Assembly (NCBI GenBank): GCA_964036195.1
Contig: OZ038459.1
Coordinates: 20,085,206 to 20,149,205 of the forward strand
DNA: 64,000 bases
Direction: 5' to 3'
Source: Sphaerolaimus hirsutus
Taxonomy: Eukaryota; Nematoda; Chromadorea; Monhysterida; Sphaerolaimidae
The position numbers were made by a program, and so were the translations under genes. The notes under the pieces are model-generated. The model searched no databases, had not been told where the DNA came from, and saw only the letters and a program-made list of their open reading frames with translations. This document shows, piece by piece, positions 40,361-52,288 of the stretch. Within the stretch, counting starts at the first letter, position 1, and each line of letters opens with the position of its first letter.

Positions 40361-43300
40361 ATGAAGCTGATCACATTGATTTTAACGTTGGTCTTTTGGG
40401 CAGCGCTGGTGGCCTCAAGTGAGTGACGCCATGTGTGTCAACTGGTCTGCGTCAACTCAGATTTCGACTTCACATGTCGCAATCTTCCAATACACTTGTC
40501 GTGGTATTCAGTTTTCAACATTGCCGCATGTGCATTTAGAAATCACTCCGCGACACGTAAAGCCGAAATCTGAGTTGACACAGACCAGTTGACGAATGTG
40601 TCAACTGTCAACTGGTGTGCGATGAGCCGCGAATGGCCCCACACACGCTAGTTGACATCGACACCAAATGTCAACTGGTTCCGTTCCTAATTCAAAGATT
40701 GCGTTTGAACGTTGTTCGTCCACTCGTCCGCAAGCTTTGAATCGGGATCGGCACCAGTTGACATTTGGTGTCGATGTCAACTAGCGTGTGTGGGCCCAAT
40801 GATGCGTTTCAGACCCAGGCGGGCGGGCGAGATGGCCGCAGCACTACACGGACACATTCAGTTTGGGAAAGCGGTTCGGCGCTACTGATTGGCTTCCATT
40901 TTACGGGATCAGAGGTATTTATGTGAGGGTTCAGTAGTGGGGCAATCAAATATGTAATTAAAATTGTGCTCAGTAGTAATTTAAGCGCATACCTACTTCT
41001 AAAAGTCGATAGGTCGAAAAATCGCATTTTGCACAAACTTCTATTTTACACAGATCAGTTTCTGGTGGAAAAACCTGTGTCAACGGCAACAGTTTAAAAA
41101 GCCGCAAAACATTAAGTTTTATTTATACATATATATTTATACATAGGTATAATATTGATGTATATGTATATATACATATACATCAATATTATACCTATAT
41201 TTATAAATAAATAGGTGTGAGTTTTACACTGGCACCGTTACAACGGGGGTGCACTGATACGCACACGTGCCCGATACGCACATATGCCCGTTTTTTTCAC
41301 TTGACACTTTTTCAAGTGATTTTCAGATATGAGTAAAGTGTAAAAAAGTTGCGCAATGACATTAGTAAACTTTTTTCACTTCACTCATATCTGAAAATCA
41401 CTTGAAAATGTGTCAAATGAAAAACAGTGAAAAATAGCTATTTTTCACTGTTTTTTTTTCACTTGACACATTTTCAAGTGATTTTCAGATATGAGTGAAG
41501 TGAAAAAAGTTTACTAATGTCATTGCGCAACTTTTTTTCACTTTACTCATATCTGAAAATCACTTGAAAAAGTGTCAAGTGACAAAAACGGGCATATGTG
41601 CGTATCGGGCACGTGTGCGTATCAGGCCTGCCCCGTTACAACACGGTTCCTGAGCTTTAAGCACCAAAAAAATTTCAGGGTATGTGTGCGTACGCGTAAA
41701 GTATTTTGGTTTTACTCACCCAGGAGTACAGGAAGCCATATTTGTTAAAACCTATTTACGTTTATACGCGGCGGACATCACACTTAGTATGAAAACCTAC
41801 CATAACCCATCTGAATAATGAACCCAAAATTATGCAGTTTTTTACTCATAATATTTCGTCTTAAAGCCGGAATTAGAGCTCAGCGTCGATTCGACGTGAG
41901 CTCTAATTCCGCTTTACTGTCGACGAATTAATTGCGAGATTTATCACAAGATTTCATTCATTAAATTATGGTAGTTTTCATACCAGGGGCCAGATTTAAT
42001 TCTCGAGTAATGTGCCCTACCCGAAAGTAATGCGCCCGAAATCGGGCAGCCGGCCTACAAATTGTTTACGGATGCCCTACCCTACACGTCAGTCTCCCGA
42101 CACGACAAACGCAATTCAATTGCGTGTCGGGAAACACGTGTCGGGTGTAGGGCATATTTATTTGTTTTGTTTAGTGTTTCACAAAAAAAGAAAATGTGTA
42201 AATTGTGTAAACGATGCCAATGCAAGCAAAAGAACGTTGCATTTGGGCCAACCTGTATTTAGGGTGGAGCACTGTGTGCTGAGAATGTGTTGAGATTTGA
42301 GGAAAGAGGCCCGAAATCCACTGTGGATACATTGTGAAGTGTGCGTATTTTACCTATTCCGTCGGTCATTTTGACCTAACTTTCACCCCTCCCAACAGCA
42401 TTTTGCTTGAGGGCGGATTTTAATTTTTATTTTTATTTTGTCGGCCACGCGCCCGACAAAACCTGAGAATTGAATTGGAAATTGGTTCATAGGGCGCCTT
42501 ACGCGCATAACTTAACTATGCTTTGTACACGGTTTTGTCGGGCGTGTAGGGTGACGCATGTCGGGTGTAGTGCATAACTTAAGAATATTTGTAGGGCATA
42601 TTAAATCTGGCCCCAGGTGTGCTGTCCGTCGAGTATACTCAAAAAGTTTGTATACTCGAGTACTGTGAAAATATGTTTACATATCCTTCGAAAAAAGTAC
42701 CTTACTCGCTTTTACATATTTTTTGAAAGTACTCGAGTACAGAAAACGTATTTCAGAAAGGTTTTGTTATAGGCTTTTTCAAGGGATAGATGGGGGAAAA
42801 GGAGAAAAAATCGAAAAATAGGGAGAAAAAATTCTAAAAATAGCTTAAAATGGCAAATAACACATGAACTGATGAATTTGAAGGTTCAAATGGTCAAAAA
42901 AGTATGAAAATTTGTGATTTTGAGTGAAAATTGGGGCAATATTCCTCAAAAATACTCACAGTTACAGTTTCTGGGCGAAAATACTTACAGTTTTTGGGCG
43001 AAGAATCATTTTACTCATGTTTACTCATGAGCTTTCTCAGAAAAGCATAAAAGCGAGTAAAGTAACCATTTCTTTCTGGAAGATGCAGAAGGGAGCCTAG
43101 TGAATGCTTACCCTAGACAAGAAAAAGGTGTTTTCTTTCTAAGTATTCTTTATGAAAAGCAGGCGTCTCGAACAGCAAAAATATTTTTTCTGTAACCATG
43201 AAAATACTCTAATGTAGTCGAGTACTCTCGAGAAATATGAGTACAGATGATTTTTTCGAAGTATGCGTATTTACTCAGTACTCGTATGCGTACTTTTTGA

Positions 43301-43503
43301 GTAAAAGTAGATATGCATTATAACAACTGTGATGTTGTCAAGATAGTGTGTCAGATAAATATAATTTTTCAAATAATTCCTCAGTGCGCGCAGTATCTCC
43401 AAGATCATGGAACTACCATTATGGAATGAATAATCCATACAAGCCAGCATTCCACAAACGAGTGCCACCCTTCATGGCTCCAGTGATTTGGCAGTATGAG
43501 TGA
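40361..43503 (+). CDS. Secreted 58-residue peptide, two exons
   Basis: Exon 1 is 40361-40418 (MKLITLILTLVFWAALVAS, a typical signal peptide) with a perfect GTGAGT donor after phase 1. Exon 2 is 43385-43503 after ATTCCTCAG; it continues RAVSPRSWNYHYGMNNPYKP and ends IWQYE before TGA (43501-43503). The mature part is short, basic and rich in Tyr, Pro and aromatic residues, without Cys. It could be a peptide hormone, antimicrobial or cuticle/shell-type peptide; no family is recognised. The 3-kb intron is filled with repeats. Confidence 0.7.
40427..40797. mobile_element. Two adjacent CTAGTTGACA foldback elements
   Basis: Copy one, 40427-40630: GTCAACTGGTCTGCGTCAAC facing GTTGACACAGACCAGTTGAC. 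Copy two, 40635-40797: GGCCCCACACACGCTAGTTG facing CAACTAGCGTGTGTGGGCCC, with CACCAAATGTCAACTGGTTC arms. They represent two subfamilies side by side. Confidence 0.8.
41143..41198. repeat. Perfect 56-bp A/T-rich palindrome
   Basis: Two 28-bp arms (ATAGGTATAATATTGATG...) are exactly complementary with no spacer; the centre is at 41170/41171. Confidence 0.9.
41245..41634. repeat. Giant foldback, about 390 bp, almost no spacer
   Basis: The left arm (TGATACGCACACGTGCCCGA, TTTTTTCACTTGACACTTTT) and the right arm (AAGTGTCAAGTGACAAAAAC, GCGTATCGGGCACGTGTGCG) are near-perfect complements around AAAATAGCTATTTT at about 41432. Each arm is itself made of two inverted copies of a block of about 75 bp (TTCAGATATGAGT...). 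It lies in the intron of the secreted-peptide gene. Confidence 0.85.
41776..41985. repeat. Second CTACCATAACCC foldback, with inner palindrome
   Basis: Homologous to 14588-14737, but holding an extra palindrome at about 41864-41914 (GCCGGAATTAGAGCTCAGCG facing CGTGAGCTCTAATTCCGC). Confidence 0.6.
41986..42614. mobile_element. GGGGCCAGATTTAAT TIR element
   Basis: Left end GGGGCCAGATTTAAT, right end ATTAAATCTGGCCCC. TGCCCTAC and CGACACG words repeat inside. Non-coding. Confidence 0.75.
42620..43330. mobile_element. AGTTGTTATAA-type element with ACTCGAGTAC words
   Basis: TATACTCGAGTACTGTGAAA, AGTACTCGAGTACAGAAAAC and a right end TGCATTATAACAACT. Related to the copies at 38944 and 50700. Confidence 0.55.
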
Positions 43504-44680
43504 GAGTTATTGGCACAAAGAGTATATCACATGATCGATATATTTACATGATATGTCAACTGAAAATAGTAATTTGAATTATGCACATGGAATAGTGAAT
43601 GTAATATTGCGAAAAAAAGTTAAAGATTATCGTTATGTACATTTAGGGATCAAGGTAGGCTAATATCCATTTTCATTTTACTACAGTAAATTTATTCATG
43701 AACACACAGGTGTAATTTTATTCGCATGTGTATATATTCTCCAATGTCAGGTAATATATACCGGAACTCTCAATACTCAAATCGTGTGATAAAATATTTT
43801 ATGATAAAATCTCGCAACTAGTATCTCGAAAAAGCGCCAGGACTTTGGCGCCCAGCGCCAAAAGCGCCATGGCGTTTTTTGCTTTGCACTAGGACCAGGC
43901 GCCAGAGCCATGGCGCTCTTCCATCACTACTCACAACCATTAGTTCACAAATATTTTCCAAATAAAATTGTCCATCAACTACGAACACTATTATAAATTT
44001 AACATTTACTTTTGTAATTTATGGAATCGGGAATGAATAATCATTGCTGATGTAACTAATAACTAATGTATACTCGGATGACATTACACCGTACATTTTC
44101 CCGGAGGAAACACTCCCGCGAAGCATCATAAGAATGGGAACGAAAGTGCACAAAACATTACGGTAGTTTTGGAGTAGCGCCAAAAAAAATATTTGGATAC
44201 GGTTTGTAGTTTCAAGTAACACGTTCTATAATCAATTTTGACAGCCGGATGAGTTTTCATCGGTGACATAATAATAGATTCGTGCACATGTATGGATAAA
44301 AAACCGACAAAAGACATGATTTGCACAAATTCACCCAAGTTAAAGTTTTGAATAATATAAATATGCACTGCGGAAATGCGGATGCCTTTTCTGATCGGGT
44401 CATGTAAATATGGGAACTAGCCTAACGTTCAAGTTATCTGAGCGATGTTCCCCCATTTTTGCTCAAAATCGCTAAAATATGCTTTATTTTGCAAATGTTC
44501 ACCTTCATATTCACTATTTTCATCTATATTTTTGGTTATGTACCTATTTTTAGCCTTTTTATTTATATCTCAAGCGATGTCAAATGTTTTGGCTGGCTGC
44601 CAAGTTCCCATACGGGTCTCTTCCGCCATGTCTTGCGCTGAACGCTCAATTCAAAAGGAAATGCATAAAATTCCGGTTGC
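43504..44680. other. Intergenic region with one small GCGCCA-word element
   Basis: 43815-43935 is a short member of the TAGTGATGGAA family (GGCGCCCAGCGCCAAAAGCG, ending TCCATCACTA). The remainder is A/T-rich without recognised features. Confidence 0.5.
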
Positions 44681-44847
44681 AGGGGGGTGGGGGGGGGGTG
44701 AATGTATATGAACTTTATCATGGCCGACCCAAAGCGTGTGCTTTTGATATGAAATATCATTCAAACGCGTGTTTCCAGAAAATCGTTTTTATTGTATCTT
44801 TGAGGCAGGTATTTTGTAGGGCGTTGGGAGGGGGGGGGGGTCGTACC

Positions 44848-45169
44848 TAGGGATGGATTAAAAAGCGTTTTTTCTTCAACGGCCCCAATTTTTTTTAAAG
44901 CGCTCTTTAAAAAAATGCACTTTTTTCAAAAAATGTCAAAAGACATTTCCTAGAAGGCTCCCAAATATGGTTCTGAGTGCAATGAAGCAATGACACAAAA
45001 AGACACAAAACCAATTAAAACAACCACCGTGGTAATGTGCATGTGAAATTGCGCGCTTTTGAGCAAAAATATTTTCCAAATACCTGGTGCATAGGTACAA
45101 AAGTTTTTGCCAGCATTTTTTAAATCGCTCGACCCTTGCGCTTTTTAAAAAAAGCGCTGGCCAACCCTA
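44848..45169. mobile_element. hAT-like element with AAAAAGCGC words
   Basis: TAGGGATGGATTAAAAAGCG to AGCGCTGGCCAACCCTA, with a perfect duplication GTCGTACC (44840-44847 and 45170-45177). A larger relative is at 57289-59413. Confidence 0.85.
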
Positions 45170-45665
45170 GTCGTACCCATAGGGTATTTTGGGGGTAGCA
45201 TTTTAGGAGGGGGGGTCGGCCCAATAGCATGTGTTGATAACTCGGGAACGGCTTGGTGAAAAATGTTGAAATTTGGATGTAATATCGTTTCAGGTCGGGG
45301 CTAATACAAGTCCTAGGAAGTTACGCTACGACCCCCCTGACTGGAGATAAAAAGGTGGTCATTTTCGTCTACAAAAAAGCCTAAAAAGGTGGTCATTTTC
45401 GAAATTTTTGGGTGTCGCTCAGAATATTGAAAATTTGCACTGCTATAACTCGGCGTTTTCTGTACCGATTTTTATCGTTTAACTTTTAAAATGATCGCAA
45501 ATGTTTGGAGAGCTCATTTTTTGGGTTCAAATTATTAACGTTAAAGATTTGTAATTAGCGCCGACCTGAAATGATATTATAACCAAATTTCAACATTTTT
45601 CATCAAGCCGTTCCCGAGTTAATGACACGTCCCCACACGTTATAAACACGGGCCTACCCCCTCCC
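45170..45665. repeat. Inverted-repeat element with GGTGGTCATTTTCG words
   Basis: AACTCGGGAACGGCTTGGTG faces CATCAAGCCGTTCCCGAGTT, and TGGATGTAATATCGTTTCAG faces its near complement. AAAAAGGTGGTCATTTTCG is directly repeated in the centre. A G-rich left part may extend to about 44680, where the hAT-like element inserted. Confidence 0.6.
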
Positions 45666-46113
45666 CCTAAAAACTTATTTATGCATCAAATTTTTCGGCT
45701 ATTACCCCTGTACCCCCCAAATCGGCCAGCTATCTATTTTGTGAGAAACTATCACACAATTTTTACTCAAAATCATACCATATCATCAAATTTTTCATAC
45801 CTTTTTATAGATTTTCACCTCCAAAATCACTACTTCATGTTCCCTATTGCTTATTTTCAGCTACTCTTGGCTACATTCTGTATTTTTACCAATTTTGAGC
45901 TGTTTTACACTCACTTTTAGTGATTTTTCTCCCTTTTCTTGCCAGCTACACCCGAAAAAGCCTATATAAAGAACCCACGCAACCCCCCCCCCCAAATTAG
46001 CTGTTTCTGATTTTTTTCAGCTATCTACTCCTCTGGAGGAGAAATTTACTATCTATATGAAACCCCGCGGGGGTCTAAATCTACAAAACCCCTGGAGTGG
46101 TCTGAGATGGATG

Positions 46114-46485
46114 TACACAATTTCCTCCAAATCCCCCCTCAAAACAGCCACTGTGAATTAATAAGCCAACTCAAAATACCGCCCCCTGAAATGGCACACT
46201 GCACAATGAAATTGTGTTAAGCATTCGAACATTTTTGCACGCTGAAGTACAAACGCTGAAATCAAAATCCAAAGAACACAATGTTTTTGAAGCGTAAAAA
46301 ATTAAGCTCACATGCAAATTGCGCGAAATATTACAAATTCTGAATTTTTTACGCTTCAAAACGTTTTGTTCTTTAGATCGTGATTTCAGCATTTGTATTC
46401 AGGGTGCTAAAATGTTTGAATACTGAATGCAAAATTTGTTATTTGAAAAATGAACCCCCTGGAGGTATTTCGAGGAAATTTGGTA
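46114..46485. mobile_element. Diverged TACCGTA-type element
   Basis: TACACAATTTCCTCCAAATC to TATTTCGAGGAAATTTGGTA. The core is an inverted repeat (GCATTCGAACATTTTTGCAC; TTTTGAAGCGTAAAAAATTAAG facing TTTTTTACGCTTCAAAA). Confidence 0.65.
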
Positions 46486-47497
46486 TACATTTTTACGTCC
46501 AGTTTTTCGTTCCAGGGATTTGTACCATTCTGATGTGAAATCCGTGAATTTTCGGCACCCTAGCATTGCGGAAATTGACACCAATGCATCTGGTAGATCG
46601 GCAGCTACGTAAATACCCCGGTAATTGGTATCTGCCCCTCATACCTCAATTTTGGCACTGTGCCAAAAAGATAAAAAAGACGTCAGCACTGCGGAACGTT
46701 TTCAGCGGAATGTTGACTATCAACCTATCTAAGCATTACAATGTTATGTTTCAGAGAGAGTTCTACACTGCTGACATTACGTATGCTGCGAAAACCGTTT
46801 CCACGAATCCACGTTTCATCGAAATCCACGCAAAATATAAAATGTAAATTCGATAAATTGAACGAACCGTCGGGATCGCACGCACCTCATGCCAATGCAT
46901 GTCACTCGGATGCATAATTTTTATGTAAAGTTATAGAGCAAGTCCTACCAAATCAACGATGTGGCGGGAGACGTCAACCCGTCACATCAAACGATTTGCG
47001 AGGACAATATTGCTTTTTCAAGTGTTTAGTCCATCAATTTAATGAATAAGAATAGACAAATATTGTTTAGCTGGTATTTAATAGGTTCCGCTGAACATAT
47101 CTGAAGTTCTGCCTTTCGGAAACGCGACAAACTTGAAACAGTTGGCGTACACGCAATCTTTTCTTTTTTTATTTTCTTTTTTTTACGAAACGTAGTTTCA
47201 TAAGTTTCATAGTTCAGTATAAGACATAACTCCTATCTGTTGGTAGAGTATCGTGTCTGCCGAGTATAACTTGATTAACTTGACCATGTTATTGAAAATC
47301 AAGTCCGAATCCGATATTATCATAGCAAGCACTTTCGAAGGTGCATGTTAAATAGTTTTGGGAACACCGTCATTTGGTCAAATTTTCTGCCGCGGCTACT
47401 GTTTGCGTGATCGAATTTGCGGCGACATGTATTTGTCGCTTCACCTTCTATTTATCGTTATGCTGTAACTCCAGCTTAATGCCAAACTAAAAACTTT
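46486..47497. other. Intergenic sequence, nothing firm
   Basis: One 93-codon plus-strand ORF at 46566-46847 has no recognisable feature. The rest is A/T-rich, with no TIR seen. Confidence 0.4.
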
Positions 47498-47815
47498 CAC
47501 TTTAGAAAATAGTGCCAGGCAGCGCCAACGCCAGACATTTAGTTCCTGGCACAGGGCAAAAATAGCGCCAAGCGCCAAAAGCGCCATGGCGCTTTGCATG
47601 GGCATGGCGCCAAGCGCCAATGGCACCACAGAAAGATAGCGCCGAGAGCCAAAAGCGCCATGGCACATTTTGCTTTCGCGCTAGCGCCAGGCGCCAGCGC
47701 CATGGCACTTTTACATCACTAGTCCGGGCCACTGGCGCTTGGCGACGCCGATGCATAAGCGCCATGGCGCTTGGCGCCAAAAGTTTAGCGCTTTTTACAT
47801 CACTAGTCCGGGCAC
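47498..47815. repeat. GCGCCATGGCGC-word repeat block
   Basis: CAAGCGCCAAAAGCGCCATGG words in both orientations. ACATCACTAGTCCGGGC occurs twice (about 47713 and 47804). Related to the TAGTGATGGAA hAT-like family. ORFs here are repeat translations. Confidence 0.6.
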
Positions 47816-47990
47816 ACCGGTACATATTTACATAATACAAAATTTCTGAGATATTTCATGTAAAATGCACGAAAATAAATCCGAGTGCCCTTAACCCCTT
47901 CACACAGAAATCAAAACAAATCCAAGATACCCCTCATTCAACTGAAATTGATCAGAACGAAACAACCATTTAATCGACCAAGCAATCGAA

Positions 47991-48995
47991 TCAGCCTCTG
48001 CCATATTGAGATGGAAAATAGCTGTCGCTGAGTTGTGCTATCGGATCGTAGGGCATGGGCATTCCGAAACCTGAGAAAATTAAACCGAAAACGTTTTGAT
48101 AAAAATAACCGTGCAGAATGATCTCACACAGTAATTGACAATAACACCAAATGTCAACTGGTTCAGAATCCAATTCAAAGCTTGCGTCAGCAGGCTTTGA
48201 ATTGGGATGAGAACCAGTTGACATTTGGTGTCGCTGGCAACTAGTGTGCAGAGCCAATTAGAAACAAATCTTCGAAAAAATCGCAAACCGTAATGCGCGC
48301 CGGCGGTGAAGCCACCTGAACCCCCACTTCCATAAAACCTGTTGTACCCCTGTGGCGTCTTCATAAAGTCCACACTCTTAATGTAACGCCTCACTCGTGA
48401 ATGTTGCTTTTCGTGCCCACCTAAACCCAATGCAGTAGGTAGTAATACTGCCAGTACCATTAGTATTGTACAAATTTTGGGGATTGTCTGGGTGCAGTGC
48501 CAGACTCTGTAAAATGCCCTGTAAAACGTCCCCTGTCGTGTAAAACACCCTGTGAAGTGGTATGTGTATCCAAATCTTACTCTAATGTCTCACGGGACAC
48601 ACCGCACCTCTGTTGGAAGAGGTGTTTGTTCTGGCAAGTGAGGCACCAGTGAACCGGGCTAATAATGGATCGAAACAGCGAGTGTGAAATCAGTGTATGT
48701 GAAATCGGGTGTGATTGAGTGATTCAGGTGGGACCCAACTTGATAACGCTATTATTGATTGTTTCTTCGCGAGCCGTTGATATGAGGCGTTCGTGGCCCC
48801 CGGAAACCTGACAAAATAAACAAAAAAACAAAACAAAAAAAATGTATCCAAATGTAACAAAACATTATATTTGGATACTACAGAATATGGTTTGGATACA
48901 CATGACACTTCACATGGTCTTTTACGTGACACATGATATTTTACAGGGTATTTTAACAGTGTCTGGGACTAGCCTGGCACCTGATAGCCGTACAT
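47991..48995 (-). CDS. Secreted 97-residue Gly/Tyr-rich peptide precursor, three exons
   Basis: Exons in order: 48995-48981 (MYGYQ), 48487-48289, 48070-47991, stop TGA at 47993-47991. All joins keep frame. Exon 2 gives a hydrophobic signal segment (ICTILMVLAVLLPTALG), then a basic site RVRR, and a Gly/Tyr/Phe-rich part (GYNRFYGSGGSGGFTAGAHY). Exon 3 ends SYFPSQYGRG. The RVRR site suggests proprotein cleavage, so this may be a neuropeptide or toxin-like precursor or a structural secreted peptide; that is inference. Intron 1 is an introner (48488-48980) that splits the signal peptide after codon 5. Intron 2 holds a CTAGTTGACA element. Confidence 0.75.
48124..48256. mobile_element. CTAGTTGACA-family foldback (CACCAAATGTCAACTGGTTC subfamily)
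   Basis: ACACCAAATGTCAACTGGTTC faces GAACCAGTTGACATTTGGTGT, as in the copy at 40635-40797. It lies in intron 2 of the secreted-peptide gene. Confidence 0.75.
48488..48980 (-). mobile_element. Introner-like element forming intron 1 of the secreted-peptide gene
   Basis: Minus strand: starts GTGCCAGGCTAGTCCCAGAC, ends GTCTGGCACTGCACCCAG. Exons join CAG to ACA in phase 0. The core carries GTATCCAAATCTTA-type words like the copy at 15349-15670. About 240 bp of other sequence is inserted in the middle (about 48585-48830), which raises the length to 493 bp without touching the splice ends. Confidence 0.85.
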
Positions 48996-49517
48996 AATGG
49001 GCAAGCGTTAAATTCAAATTTACACCGACAATTGGTAAATCTGAGACGAATTTTATTCGATTTTGGAGAGTTTTGTGAAATTGGAACACGCTTTTCTGCA
49101 ATTTGAGAGCGCTCAGTAAGAAGAAATAAGACAGGGCGAGCGCAAGCGATCTACCGATAATGTGGTATAAAATCGATAAATTAAACGCTAAATAACTTTG
49201 GAACGTTTTGAGCTAGCGCAACACCGATTGCATCAATGAAAAGCCACTGTCGGAAAGTGCACCCATAAAAATTTTCACTTGTAGCATTCTAATGAACACC
49301 CACATCAGCAATTTAATGGGTGCAGTGTCTACTTTTTATTGGCCTTAGCTATTTTTAAGAGATTTGCAATTTAAGAGCGCTGCAGACAGAAATAATACTG
49401 AAATAGGAAATTGAAACCAGAAGTCCCTAATTTACCTATTTATAATTGCACACACAATTCATATGCCACTCCACTGGCTATTCATTTTAAGTTCAATGCT
49501 GGCATATCAACCGTAGC

Positions 49518-50370
49518 CAACGATGGAAAAAACACAGAAATTGAACACAGAAACTCATTGAGTTTCTGTGTTTTTGTTTTACACAGAAACACGGAAACTC
49601 ACAAATTTTGAAAAACTCAAAACTCAAATGAGTTTTTTTTTGGAGAACACAGAAACACAGAAACACGGAAACACAGAAAAGTTTTTTGAGTTTTTGAGTT
49701 TTTTTCAGCGAAGTGGTTGAACACATTTTCAGAACACACATGAATTCAGTTAAACTAAACAAGATGAGATGTGCATGTATAGCATGTAAATATGTACATA
49801 ATGTATTCATATTTTATGATGGAACAAAAAATAAATTAAAGATGGCATGCACATCTCCCGGTGGACATGTTTAAATATAGTTGTAGTTCAAATCAATTCT
49901 TGAGTCTTCCATACAGTGCACATCCATTGAAGAATTTTGGAGTACTGCGTAAATTGTCGTTTGTGAGCATTTTGTTGATGCTGGTGTTGTCATGTGGGTG
50001 GATGTCCTCATTGAGGACATTTTTATGGACTTTTTTGACACTTGAATGAATACACATATGTTATGTGGGGTTAAAACATGTGCAAAACCAATATTTTGTA
50101 GAAAAACCGCTGTTTCCACATCAAAATGCTGTAAATCAGAATTTTTGGTGGGAAAACTCGAGTTTTTTCGACAAAAACTCAAGTTTTTTGGACAAAAACT
50201 CGAGTTTTTTAGAAAAAAACTCAAAAAACTCGAGTTTTAACAAAAAACACAGAAATAAAAACAGAGTTACTCAAGTTTTTTTCGATAAAAAAACTCAAAA
50301 CACAGGTATTCATTTTTGAAAAACTCAAAACACAGAAAGTGTTTTTTTTTGGAGAACTTACCCATCGTTG
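49518..50370. mobile_element. hAT-like element with AACTCAAAA/ACACAGAAA words
   Basis: CAACGATGG to CCATCGTTG, with a perfect 8-bp duplication ACCGTAGC (49510-49517 and 50371-50378). Same family as 9912-11183, uninterrupted, 853 bp. Confidence 0.9.
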
Positions 50371-50699
50371 ACCGTAGCACAGTCGCATTTGAAATGAGGC
50401 AGTACAGCATTTGAACTGTGCTTTTCGTGGCATACGAAGTGACTAGCATTCCAAATTATGCATCCTCTGAATTCATCGAATGCGAATGCAGCACAGCGAT
50501 ATGCAACGATAAACACAACTTGATTTGAGCTTGTCTACTGAACATTTTGGCGTGTAAAATAGAAGACGTTCACTTTTTAATTATGAGAATACAAACCATA
50601 AAAAAGTTTAACAACTGCGACAAAATTAGCACGGAGTCAGAGCAGTGAAGCTCTGAGTTGGTGGTAATTGCTTTTCTGTACATATTTACCTAAGCACAA

Positions 50700-51640
50700 A
50701 GTTGTTAGAAGTGCCAAACTTCTTTCAAAGTATTTGTAATTGTATAAGTATTCTTTTTACTCACCCTCTGCGTACAGAACACGTAACGTAAATTTTTTTA
50801 ACTTTACCGATGAGTAAGTGTGAGTAAAATACTTGAATTACCCCACTCCCTCGAAATACACCCATGAAAATTTGCACCCTGAAAAAATCAATCCCCTGGG
50901 CAGGGACGTACGCAGGATTTCTGAGCGGGGGGGGCGGATTGTATACGGAGCCCGGCGAACGGGGGGGGGCGGCGCCCCCCCCCTAAAATTTGGCCCTATA
51001 GTAAAGAATTGAGCCATGGCGCTGGCGCCATTTGTAGGCGCCAGCGCCATGGCAGTATTGGCGTTGGCGCTGGCGCCAACGTATACTATATAGGTATCTA
51101 TTAAGACCTATAAATATATAGTTACTATGACCACGTTGATCACTTTTATTATGCCGTTTGGACTCCTGCAACTATACATTAAACAGCGGGGTGGGGTTTG
51201 CGCGCTTGCGCGCAAAAAATTCTTTCAAAAATTCAAAAAAAAAAAAAGTTCCTACAAAATCGCTTTACAAAAGTGCCATTCCTGGCAAATTTTTATGACC
51301 GGCCCGGGAACGGGGGGGGGGCGGCCGCCCCCCCCCCCCGGCCCCCCCTTCCCTGCGTACGTACTTGCCCCTGGAGTTATCTCGAGGAAATACGATACCA
51401 ATTTTTATCCATTTTTTCTGTTTCTTACTTTAAAAGCTTTTTTCCATTGTTCCCTTTCTGTTCCTTGAAAAAGCTTATAAATATAAAAGCCTATCGGAAA
51501 TACGTTTTCTGTACTCGAGTGCTTTCAAAATATGTAAGTAAAACCGAGTATAGGTACTTTTTACAGAGGAAACGTAAACATAATTACTTAGTACTCGAGT
51601 ACACATTTTTCAAGTAAACGAAAACACGTTTTAACAACTA
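50700..51640. mobile_element. GTTGTTAGAA element carrying two nested elements
   Basis: The outer ends are GTTGTTAGAAGTGCC and CACGTTTTAACAACT. Inside is a worn TACCGTA-type element (about 50829-51397), which in turn holds the hAT-like element 50901-51367: three levels of insertion. Confidence 0.6.
50901..51367. mobile_element. hAT-like element CAGGGACGTACGCAGG
   Basis: CAGGGACGTACGCAGG to CCTGCGTACGTACTTG; flanks CCCCTGGG and CCCCTGGA (7 of 8). The interior is like 2385-2855 (GAGCGGGGGGGGCGGATTG, GGCGCTGGCGCC words, G/C runs). Confidence 0.8.
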
Positions 51641-51806
51641 GGTATGCAAATGCGGATGTTACAGCAAATTACCTGTATGCAATCGGTATTTACACTCCGG
51701 GTATTTATTGTGGAAGGTTTCGCAATGCTTTTTTGACATTAAATAAATATCAAGGCTCTCATGGCTTAATCGAATCATAAAACAAGGAAAAAATTTCAGA
51801 GGTAAA

Positions 51807-52064
51807 TACCGTATTTCCTCGAATTACCCCCCGGGGGTTTATTTTTTCAGAGTGAAAATTTTGAGAGAAAAACGTGAAAAATGCAACAATAACCACCATT
51901 TATTAGTTTTTACAGCCTTGTATAAGGATGTAGATGGTATAAACGATGTTCTAACGTAACACAGAAGGGTTTTGAACGTCTGTTATGCATTTCCTGGACC
52001 ACAAATTCATAGTGCCCATTTTGAGGGGGGGTATTTCGAGGGGGGGGGGGTATTTCATTACGGT
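51807..52064. mobile_element. TACCGTA-ended TIR element
   Basis: TACCGTATTTCCTCGAATTA to GGGGTATTTCATTACGGT. CAGAGTGAAAATTTTGAGAG and GGGTATTTCGAGG blocks as in the family. Confidence 0.7.
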
Positions 52065-52288
52065 GTGAAAAAGACATTGAAAAGTCGGTGTCACAATCAA
52101 CTCATCAAATCGAAAAATGATTTTTTAAACAACTTTGGAGTTTGGTGTCTCCCATTCAAGGCTAGATTTCCTTTGGCTGATGAAACGGCTCCTATATTCC
52201 GTTTTTTACGGCAAAAATTCTTGGTGATAGTCAAAATGCACGCACACATAATTTGTAACATGACACTGACAAAGATTTATTGCTGCAT

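Noticed and set aside
51127-51617. 113- and 139-codon ORFs
   Set aside because: They cross the right half of a hAT-like element and its flank; homopolymer runs make the frame arbitrary.
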